Of a stretch of DNA of 44,184 bases, positions 8,754 through 14,911 are shown in pieces; the stretch's first letter is position 1; the number at the start of each line of letters is the position of its first letter. A program made the position numbers and the translations under genes. This stretch comes from Novosphingobium sp. B 225. Lineage in GTDB: Bacteria; Pseudomonadota; Alphaproteobacteria; Sphingomonadales; Sphingomonadaceae. The notes beneath the pieces are model-generated. The model worked only from the letters and a program-made list of their open reading frames with translations. It did not search any database and was not told the origin of the DNA. The stretch is taken from positions 92,675 to 136,858 of the forward strand of contig NZ_MWLM01000037.1 of the NCBI RefSeq assembly GCF_002198665.1, given 5' to 3'.

Positions 8754-8987
8754 CGTAAGTGGCGCAGGTTTGAGATTGTGACATTCAAGCCTGCAGACTT
8801 TCGCATCCATGGCGAGCAGGCGACAAGCTGGATGAACAGCAAGCACCAGCACCAGCGGATCATGACGCTGGAGCAATATGTCTTCCCGCTATCAGGAAAG
8901 CGCCTGGTCAACGACATTGAGGGACCGCTTATCCGGAACGGGCTGAGCGAGCGCGTCGAAATCAGCCGTCCCATTCGTCCAGACTAA
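8754..8987 (+). pseudogene. Remnant of a P4-type integrase, core-binding domain
   Basis: A short open frame beginning after a stop at 8751. It contains VTFKPADFRIHGEQATSW, MNSKHQHQRIMTLEQYVFPL and SGKRLVNDIEGPLI. This resembles the N-terminal SAM-like (core-binding) domain of P4-family integrases, which typically read W-x-NAKH-x-x-QW...TLxxYVFPxxGxxPVxDI. The similarity stops after about residue 65 and the frame ends soon after, so no catalytic domain remains. A GTG at 8778 could start a 69-residue peptide, but there is no reason to think it is expressed. Confidence 0.55.
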
Positions 8988-9048
8988 TGATGCCAAGCCT
9001 TCAGACGGGTCCAGTGAGGTGCGCTGGCATCACCAAGGCGGATTTGAC

Positions 9049-9094
9049 ACAGATCTTTTTTATATCATACAAACGATATATAAAAAAGGTCTGT
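9049..9094. promoter_or_regulatory. AT-rich inverted repeat overlapping the ribosome site of the aldehyde dehydrogenase operon
   Basis: Two 17-bp arms (9049-9065 and 9078-9094) pair with one mismatch around a 12-bp centre. The arm reads ACAGA, then C or T, then CTTTTTTATAT. The right arm contains the AAAAAAGG ribosome site of the gene that starts at 9099. It could be the operator of the TetR protein at 10511, or an RNA hairpin that hides the ribosome site. Confidence 0.65.
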
Positions 9095-9098
9095 GACA

Positions 9099-10508
9099 AT
9101 GGTAAGCGAACAGTTAGGCTTGGCGTTCAGCCGACAGTTGACCGGATTCAGGGGTGATCCATGCCCCGATCTCGCCGTCAGGCTGGAGCGTGTCGAGCGC
9201 TTGCGCCGAATGGTGATCGACAACCGCGACGCATTCCGTGCGGCGCTGATCGAAGACTTCGGCTCGCACCACCCTTGGCTCACCGATCTGATGGAAACCG
9301 GCCCGGTGCTGGGGCGATGCAACTATTTTCTGGCTCACCTTCCCGGCTGGCTGCGCGAGGAGCGGATTGATCTCGGGCCGGAGCATGGATCATCACACGG
9401 TGAAATTGTGCTGCTTCCAAAAGGCGTGATGGGCAATATCGCGCCTTGGAACTTTGCCATCGAATCCGCACTAGTGATGTGCGTCGATATGCTGGCGGCG
9501 GGCAACCGTGTGATTATCAAGCCATCCGAACTCGCCCCGGCCACCGCGCAGGCTGTGGCTGATGCCGTAGCGGCGCACTTCGAGCCTGATCTGCTTACCG
9601 TCGTTCAAGGCGGGCCAGAACTGGCACAGGAGTTCGCGGCTATGCCATGGCACCATCTGACCTTTACCGGCAGTCCGCGCATCGGCCGGCTGGTGGCGCA
9701 GGCGGCAGCGCGCAACTTGGTGCCGGTCACGCTGGAACTGGGCGGCAAGAACCCGGCATTGTTCGCGCCTGATGGCGTGACGGAAGAACTGGTGCAGCTG
9801 TTCCTCTCATTCAAAACACTCAAGTCGGGGCAGGTTTGCACGGCACCCGACTATGTCCTTGTACCGCGGGCCCAACTGGAAGAGTGGGTGTCATTGGCCA
9901 AGCAAGTCTGGCGTTCGGCCTATCCCGCCTATGTCGGCACCGACCAGTGTGTGGGGATCATCAATTCTGCGCACTATGAGCGCCTAGTCGGCTATGTGGC
10001 GGAAGCGGCTGAAAAGGGTGTTAGATGCGAAGGCCTGAATGACGATGTCCCCGACCCAGCCCGGTGGCAATTGCCTCTGCGGCTGGTGATCGACCCGCCA
10101 GCCGATCTAAGCTGCATGATCGACGAAGTGTTTGGTCCGATCATCCCGGTTGTGCCTTATGACACTGTTGACGAAGCGATCAGCCGGATCAATGCCGGGG
10201 AAACGCCGCTCGGGGCCTATATCGCCACGCATGACACGGCGCGCGCCGCCCGGTTTGTCCGCGAGGTCCGCAGCGGCGGTGCGGCTGTGAACAATTTCGG
10301 GCTCCAGGGCGGGCATGTGGCCCTGCCGTTCGGTGGGTTGGGGAACTCCGGCCAAGGCTGCCATTCGGCCAAGCAGGGCTTCCTCAACTACAGCCACGCC
10401 AAATCGGTCTTCTGGGGATCGGGGGACAATATCGTCCACAAAGTGTTGGCGCCGCCGCTGTCCGAGCTGACCGGCATGGCCGCGAATGGCCAATATGGAG
10501 AGGCCTGA
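9099..10508 (+). CDS. Aldehyde dehydrogenase, coniferyl-aldehyde-dehydrogenase (class 3-like) type
   Basis: Oxidises an aldehyde to the acid with NAD(P). The protein is 469 residues from the ATG at 9099. An in-frame GTG six bases earlier (9093) lies too close to the ribosome site AAAAAAGG to be preferred. Landmarks are GNIAPWNFAIE, KPSELAP, FTGSPRIGRLVA in the Rossmann region, general base Glu213 in LELGGKNP and nucleophile Cys247 in SGQVCTAPDY. EVFGPIIPVV and a C-terminal hydrophobic tail follow. The 34-residue Glu-Cys spacing and the SGQ-x-C-x-APDY motif are those of class 3 and coniferyl aldehyde dehydrogenases, which act on aromatic or fatty aldehydes. It heads a seven-gene operon with an aminotransferase, so the aldehyde may be made from an amine. 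Confidence 0.94.
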   Translation: MVSEQLGLAFSRQLTGFRGDPCPDLAVRLERVERLRRMVIDNRDAFRAALIEDFGSHHPWLTDLMETGPVLGRCNYFLAHLPGWLREERIDLGPEHGSSHGEIVLLPKGVMGNIAPWNFAIESALVMCVDMLAAGNRVIIKPSELAPATAQAVADAVAAHFEPDLLTVVQGGPELAQEFAAMPWHHLTFTGSPRIGRLVAQAAARNLVPVTLELGGKNPALFAPDGVTEELVQLFLSFKTLKSGQVCTAPDYVLVPRAQLEEWVSLAKQVWRSAYPAYVGTDQCVGIINSAHYERLVGYVAEAAEKGVRCEGLNDDVPDPARWQLPLRLVIDPPADLSCMIDEVFGPIIPVVPYDTVDEAISRINAGETPLGAYIATHDTARAARFVREVRSGGAAVNNFGLQGGHVALPFGGLGNSGQGCHSAKQGFLNYSHAKSVFWGSGDNIVHKVLAPPLSELTGMAANGQYGEA

Positions 10509-10510
10509 TC

Positions 10511-11125
10511 ATGCCAAAGATTGTCGATCATGACGAACGCCGCGCGCATATCGCATCCGCCGTGCTGCGTGTCATCGCGCGCGACGGCGTAAAAGGCGCG
10601 GATCTGCGCTCGGTGGCCAATGAGGCTGGCTGCTCGACCGGTGTGATCGCGCATTATGTTGGTGACAAGCAAGCACTGCTGCTCGGCGCATTGCGAGAGG
10701 CGATGAGCCATGTCGCGCGCGGCATGGCCGATGTCGCCGCTCGGCAGAGCGGGATGGCACGGCTGATCGCGATGTTAGAAGCAGGGATGCCGCTTGACCC
10801 GGAGCGTGCCGCTTCATGCCGCATCTTCTATCACTTCGCCGCCGAAGGGATGAACGATCCCAAGCTCGCAGGCGAGCTCGCCAGCTATTATGATTGGTGG
10901 CGGCGTGAAGTCGGCGATGTGATTGAGGAGCTCCAAGTTGAGGGACATTTTGCATTGCAGAATCCCTCAGCACTTGCAGAGACTATGGTCGGACTGGCCG
11001 AAGGGCTTGCAATTCAAGGCGTCTTCGCGGCTGACCAAACGCAAACCGAGCGGCTGAGCGGGAGGCTGGCGGATGCAGTTGCCCGCTTTGATGCTCCGCT
11101 ATTCCGCCGGGAGCAGATGGCATGA
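10511..11125 (+). CDS. TetR family transcriptional regulator (BetI-like)
   Basis: A 204-residue regulator. The helix-turn-helix (about 8-55) reads RRAHIASAVLRVIARDG, LRSVANEAGCSTGVIAHYVGDKQAL, which is close to the BetI-type TetR pattern, with the Ser-Thr-Gly-Val-Ile-xx-Tyr recognition helix. The C-terminal domain (about 75-200) should bind the inducer. It lies 2 bp after the aldehyde dehydrogenase and overlaps the aminotransferase start by 4 bp, so it is encoded inside the operon it probably controls. The likely operator is the inverted repeat at 9049-9094. The GGAGAGG ribosome site before its ATG supports the start. The effector is unknown, perhaps the amine or aldehyde substrate. Confidence 0.92.
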   Translation: MPKIVDHDERRAHIASAVLRVIARDGVKGADLRSVANEAGCSTGVIAHYVGDKQALLLGALREAMSHVARGMADVAARQSGMARLIAMLEAGMPLDPERAASCRIFYHFAAEGMNDPKLAGELASYYDWWRREVGDVIEELQVEGHFALQNPSALAETMVGLAEGLAIQGVFAADQTQTERLSGRLADAVARFDAPLFRREQMA

Positions 11126-12465
11126 GCGCGCTGCAATTGCTTGAAGCCGCAATTCATGCTGCCTGGCGAGAGCGCACCCCGCAGTCAGCCGCCTGGCACG
11201 AACGGGCGCAAGCCGCACTGGTGGGCGGTGTCTCAGGCACGGTCCGCTTCTTTCAGCCATATCCTGCCTATTTCGAAGGTGGCCAGGGCGCGCATGTCAC
11301 TGACATCGACGGGCATGACTACATCGACTGCTTCCTGTGCGGGGCCTGCCTGCTGCTGGGCCATCGTGCCCCCGCTCTGATGGATGCCATCGCCGAAGGA
11401 GCGGAAAGGGGATCGCTGATCCTCAATCCCCGGCACAGCACAGAAACCGCCGAGATGCTTCAGGGCATCGTACCGGGTGCCGAACGGGTACGCTTTCTCA
11501 ACAGCGGCACCGAGGCTGTCATGTCGGCGCTGCGTTTCGCTCGCGCCTTCACGGGGCGGGCCAAGATCATCAAGTTCCTGGGTACCTACCACGGCATGGA
11601 AGACCAGATGCTGGTCGGGCTTGACGGGCGGGCCAATGTGCTGGGGGCCGGCATTCCGCCCGGCGCGGTCGAAGACATCATCATGCTGCGCTTTGGCGAT
11701 GAGGAAGCACTGCGCGTTGCACTGGCGGCCGGAGACGTCGCAGCGGTGCTGATGGACCCTTCGATGCACCATGGCGGATTGTGGGTAGGCGATGGGAGCT
11801 TTCACCACTCCGTACGCGAGATGACGCGCAAGGCGGGAACGTTGCTGATCTTTGATGAGGTCATCGCAGGCTTCCGGCTTGCAGCAGGCGGTGGGCAACA
11901 CCATTTCGGGGTGACTGCGGACCTTGCCATCTTCGGCAAGGCTTTCTCCGCGGGCGAAAAGCTGGGCGCAGTGACAGGCCGGGCAGATGTGATGGGCGTG
12001 GCCGATCCCTCGGGGCGCTCCAAGGGGCCTTTCGCCTTCCAGAGCGGTACAGGCAATGACACGACTGTGGCCCAGCTCTGCGCGCAGGCGGCGATGCGCG
12101 ACTATGCCCAGCGTCAGGCCGATGGCGGCTATGACAAGATTGCAGCGCTTGCCCGGCGGCTGGGTGATGGGTTGGTGGCGACCTTTGCCGCGCACGGGTT
12201 GGCGCTCCACGCCAACACGCTGGGGCCGATCGTCCGAATTTTCATGATCGATGGCGCGGCCGACTATGATCGGGCGAGCATCACCAACCGCAAGCAGCTC
12301 AATCTCTTCCACCTCGCGTTGTTGACGGAAGGCGTGCTGACAATCCCCGGCTCGAACGATTTCTTCCTCTCATTCGTGCATAGCGAAGCGGATATCGACG
12401 CGATCATCGCCGCCGCCGCGCGTGTGCTCAGGCGGTTTGACTTTGCCAGCGCGGGCGAACCATGA
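11122..12465 (+). CDS. Class-III aminotransferase, glutamate-1-semialdehyde aminomutase-like
   Basis: A PLP enzyme of 447 residues. It has NSGTEAVMSALRFAR (phosphate-binding and substrate region), FLGTYHGMEDQM, Asp245 in LIFDEVIAGFR, which contacts the pyridine nitrogen, and the Schiff-base Lys273 in IFGKAFSAGEK. The overall pattern and the lysine position are those of the GSA-aminomutase/beta-amino-acid transaminase branch. In a catabolic operon with an aldehyde dehydrogenase it is unlikely to be the haem enzyme HemL. Transfer of an amino group from an amine or beta-amino acid to give a semialdehyde is a better guess. It overlaps both neighbours by 4 bp (ATGA). Confidence 0.92.
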   Translation: MSALQLLEAAIHAAWRERTPQSAAWHERAQAALVGGVSGTVRFFQPYPAYFEGGQGAHVTDIDGHDYIDCFLCGACLLLGHRAPALMDAIAEGAERGSLILNPRHSTETAEMLQGIVPGAERVRFLNSGTEAVMSALRFARAFTGRAKIIKFLGTYHGMEDQMLVGLDGRANVLGAGIPPGAVEDIIMLRFGDEEALRVALAAGDVAAVLMDPSMHHGGLWVGDGSFHHSVREMTRKAGTLLIFDEVIAGFRLAAGGGQHHFGVTADLAIFGKAFSAGEKLGAVTGRADVMGVADPSGRSKGPFAFQSGTGNDTTVAQLCAQAAMRDYAQRQADGGYDKIAALARRLGDGLVATFAAHGLALHANTLGPIVRIFMIDGAADYDRASITNRKQLNLFHLALLTEGVLTIPGSNDFFLSFVHSEADIDAIIAAAARVLRRFDFASAGEP

Positions 12466-13241
12466 CCGCGCTGAGAATCGCGGATCACTGGTTCGCGCGC
12501 AAGGCGCTGGGCGATGGCATCACCCTCTTGTGGGAGCCGCATGTCCACCCGCTCCTGCGCTGCAACATCTGGCATGTCGCGGGGCGGGACAGCGACCTGC
12601 TGGTCGATACCGGGTTGGGCGTGGCGAGCCTTGCAGAAGCTGCTGCTGATCTGTTCGACAAGCCGCTGACTGTAGTACTCACCCATTGTCATATGGACCA
12701 TGCGGGCGGCGCGCATGAGTTCGGCGCGTGCTGTGTCCATGCCGCAGAGGCGCAGTCGCTCGTCGGCGCGAGCAATCATTTGCCGCTCGATCTGGCGGCT
12801 TATTCGGCCGATGACCTCGCGTGGTTTTCGGGCATTGGCTACGACATATCAGGCGGCCTGTTGACCGCGATCCCGCATGCCGGGTTCGATCCTGGCACGC
12901 ATGTCATGCAAGCCGCCGAAGCCTCGCGTCTGATTGGCGAAGGCGATATCGTCGATCTGGGTGACCGCAAGTTCGAGGTGCTGCATCTGCCCGGCCACTC
13001 TCCCGGCAGTATCGCACTTTGGGAGGTTGCCAGTGGTACACTGTTTTCGGGCGATGCGGTCTATGACGGTGCGCTGCTCGACCAGATACCGGGCTCTGAC
13101 ATTCCGGCCTATATCCGCTCGATGGAACGGCTGCGCGCTCTGCCGGCGCGTGTTGTTCATGCCGGGCATGATCCCAGCTTTGGTGGGGGCCGACTGGTCG
13201 AACTGGCCGATGCCTATCTCAACAGCAGGAGCGTTTCATGA
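12462..13241 (+). CDS. Metallo-beta-lactamase-fold hydrolase
   Basis: A cytoplasmic 259-residue MBL-fold protein. The metal-binding motif THCHMDHAGG gives His75, His77, Asp79 and His80. LHLPGHSPGSIAL supplies the next His and LFSGDAVYDG the bridging Asp. A last His lies in VVHAGHDPSF. All metal ligands expected for a dinuclear site are present, so it should be active as a hydrolase of a thioester, lactone or similar bond. There is no signal peptide. It overlaps the aminotransferase and the RidA-like gene by 4 bp each, so it is translated with them. It may hydrolyse an intermediate made by the Rieske or transaminase step; the substrate is unknown. Confidence 0.92.
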   Translation: MTALRIADHWFARKALGDGITLLWEPHVHPLLRCNIWHVAGRDSDLLVDTGLGVASLAEAAADLFDKPLTVVLTHCHMDHAGGAHEFGACCVHAAEAQSLVGASNHLPLDLAAYSADDLAWFSGIGYDISGGLLTAIPHAGFDPGTHVMQAAEASRLIGEGDIVDLGDRKFEVLHLPGHSPGSIALWEVASGTLFSGDAVYDGALLDQIPGSDIPAYIRSMERLRALPARVVHAGHDPSFGGGRLVELADAYLNSRSVS

Positions 13242-13612
13242 CAATCGATGTCATTGTGCCCGAGGCTATGCGCAAAGCCTATGATGCGTTCCATTATGCG
13301 CCAGCAGTGCGCGAAGCTGGATTGATTTTCTGTTCGGGCGTGATCGGCCAGGGCGAGAGCGCAGAGGATGAGTTCCGCAACGCCTGGGAAAAGATCGGTG
13401 CTGTGCTGACCGAAGCCGGGGCCGACTTTGCCGATATTGTCGACACAACCATCTACCTGGTCGATCTCGCAGCTAATGCCCAAGTGATGGCCAGGGTCAA
13501 AGATGAGTTCGTCCACGCCCCTTATCCGGCATCAACCTGGATTGGCGTTTCAGGTTTAATTCGCCCCGACGCGCGTGCGGAAATCAAGGTGACAGCGAGA
13601 GTCAGGCCATGA
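13238..13612 (+). CDS. RidA-like (YjgF/YER057c/UK114) protein
   Basis: A 124-residue trimer-forming Rid-fold protein. It shows LIFCSGVIGQG, the central helix region AWEKIGAVLTEAGADFADIVDTT, and the C-terminal VSGLIRPDARAEIKVTA. Rid proteins hydrolyse reactive enamine or imine intermediates of PLP enzymes, which fits the aminotransferase two genes upstream. By eye, the Arg that archetypal RidA uses just before the Pro-rich turn (RLP) seems replaced (GLIRP), so it may be one of the other Rid subgroups with a pathway-specific role rather than the housekeeping deaminase. It overlaps both neighbours by 4 bp. Confidence 0.9.
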   Translation: MTIDVIVPEAMRKAYDAFHYAPAVREAGLIFCSGVIGQGESAEDEFRNAWEKIGAVLTEAGADFADIVDTTIYLVDLAANAQVMARVKDEFVHAPYPASTWIGVSGLIRPDARAEIKVTARVRP

Positions 13613-14268
13613 TGATTGAAGTTGGCGAACTGACCCGCGAAGTGGGCGCGACTGCTGCACGTGCCATCGAGGACGAACTGGATTGGGAGCATCTTCCCCA
13701 TGTCCACGCCTTTGCTTTTGCTAGTGTCACACTCAATCGCGCTGATCGCAATGGCTGGGATGCCAATGTCCTACTCCGCGATGGGCAGGCAATGCGCATG
13801 ACTGTCGTGATTGATCCAGACCGCATGGGATATATCAACGCCACGTTTGATGCGGACGGCACTGAAAATGGCCGCACCGTTTGCCGGATAACGGCTGGTC
13901 AAGGCGATCACTGCACAATGCGCCTGCGCTTTTTCGTGCCGGACCGGCCGAATCTCGACAATGCTGCTGTCGGCAAATTCTATTCCGACATGTGGGGCCG
14001 TCTGATTGATGAGGATGAGCCCAAGATGATCCACCGCACCCGCGCGTTGAAGGAAGGGGCCAGGCTTCATAAGGAGCGACGGCAGGTAACCTTGGCGGAT
14101 GGCACGGTCCGCGATGTGCCGTTGGTTTGTCCGCATCAAGGGCTGCCGCTCGATTGCGAACCGGACAGTGATGGTGTGATGATCTGCCCCTGGCACGGTT
14201 ACCGCTTCGATGCCCGGACGGGCAGGTGCTTGTCCGGCCAGATCAAGGGTTGGAAGCAACTGACATGA
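13609..14268 (+). CDS. Short Rieske [2Fe-2S] protein with an N-terminal oxygenase-like domain (reversed domain order)
   Basis: A 219-residue protein. The C-terminal domain (about 155-219) is a complete Rieske site: Cys174-x-His176, 16 residues, Cys193-xx-His196 (CPHQG and CPWHGYRFD). The N-terminal domain (1-150) contains Asp25-xx-His28-xxxx-His33 in ELDWEHLPHVH, the spacing of the mononuclear-iron 2-His facial triad of Rieske oxygenases. Later comes FYSDMWGRLIDEDEPKM, which resembles the oxygenase segment that gives the third, acidic ligand (Asp134 or Asp136). Known alpha subunits have the Rieske domain first and are 330-450 residues long; here the order is reversed and the protein is half the size. 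No separate reductase gene is visible nearby. An alternative is a START-like binding domain fused to a Rieske ferredoxin. Confidence 0.8.
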   Translation: MMIEVGELTREVGATAARAIEDELDWEHLPHVHAFAFASVTLNRADRNGWDANVLLRDGQAMRMTVVIDPDRMGYINATFDADGTENGRTVCRITAGQGDHCTMRLRFFVPDRPNLDNAAVGKFYSDMWGRLIDEDEPKMIHRTRALKEGARLHKERRQVTLADGTVRDVPLVCPHQGLPLDCEPDSDGVMICPWHGYRFDARTGRCLSGQIKGWKQLT

Positions 14269-14504
14269 TGGAGATTGTCGGCTCTGTCGGCGTCGCGATC
14301 CTTTTGGGCGCGTTTTTCGCCAATCTGGTGGGCTGGCTGGCAGCAGACCAAAAGCTCTATCTGATCCTCAATGCCTTGGGTGCTGCCATCGCTGCCTATG
14401 CATCATGGGGTATCGGCTTCATGCCGTTTGTTGTCCTTGAGGCAACATGGTGTGTTGTGGCCGTCGCTTCGTTGATCAGGCAAATGACTGGTAAGGTGCC
14501 ATAA
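14265..14504 (+). CDS. Small integral membrane protein, CBU_0592-like
   Basis: A 79-residue protein with three hydrophobic segments: about 4-22 (IVGSVGVAILLGAFFANLV), 30-48 and 53-70. The pattern LILNALGAAIAAYASW...FMPFVVLEATWCVVAVASL is typical of small CBU_0592-like membrane proteins of unknown function, found in many operons. I chose the ATG at 14265 because it overlaps the Rieske stop codon (ATGA), as all the other junctions in this operon do. A longer frame from 14226 would overlap the Rieske gene by 43 bp. It is the last gene of the operon. It could anchor the enzymes at the membrane, but that is a guess. Confidence 0.75.
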   Translation: MMEIVGSVGVAILLGAFFANLVGWLAADQKLYLILNALGAAIAAYASWGIGFMPFVVLEATWCVVAVASLIRQMTGKVP

Positions 14505-14911
14505 TTGCCGCAGGCATGGACGCAGTCAGATTTGTTCACCGGCAAGACGCGAAAGTCAGGTCGGGAATAAAGCCACGATTCCGAAACTCGCGCTGATTAG
14601 GCGGACATTACGTTTGCCTGCACAAAATTGGGCAAATGTGGGGGCACCTCGCCCAGAGTTCCGAGATTCCATTTCTGTCCGCGTGTTGGGCAGTTGCCCT
14701 AGCGTGCTCCCGCTCATCCACCCGCTTTGCCCGCAGGCAGGCCGGTGATCCTGCTTCGCGTCCAAACAGCGGCGCGCGCTGCCTGTCGCACATAACTAAA
14801 CGTTATGCACTTGCCATAAATTTGTAATGAACCTGCCTTTCCAGCCTCCGGGATTGATGCAATGTAAGCAGAAGTGCGAAAGATGACGCGCTTAATCAGG
14901 GGGGTAACAGC
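14505..14911. other. Intergenic region with candidate control elements
   Basis: These 407 bp contain no convincing gene. The left part after the operon end shows no clear terminator. The right part holds a dyad resembling a LysR binding box (14791-14807), an AT-rich stretch (14811-14830) that could be the promoter, and a GGGGGG ribosome site before the receptor gene at 14912. Confidence 0.6.
14791..14807. promoter_or_regulatory. Candidate LysR-type binding box (T-N11-A)
   Basis: A perfect dyad CATAAC-N5-GTTATG that contains the classical LysR pattern ATAAC-N5-GTTAT (T-N11-A). It lies about 105 bp upstream of the TBDR start codon at 14912, a normal distance for an activator site. The LysR gene at 17952 is the nearest candidate ligand. 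Confidence 0.5.

Larger units (their letters stand above)
8511..9098. other. Intergenic scar between two catabolic clusters
   Basis: A 588-bp stretch without an intact gene. It holds an imperfect GC stem (CGGCTCC at 8591-8597 with GGAGCCG at 8610-8616) that may end the thiolase transcript but has no T-run. It also holds two facing remnants of tyrosine recombinases (8623-8739 minus, 8754-8987 plus) and, at its right edge, an AT-rich inverted repeat (9049-9094) controlling the next operon. It looks like the worn junction of an integrated element. Confidence 0.7.
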
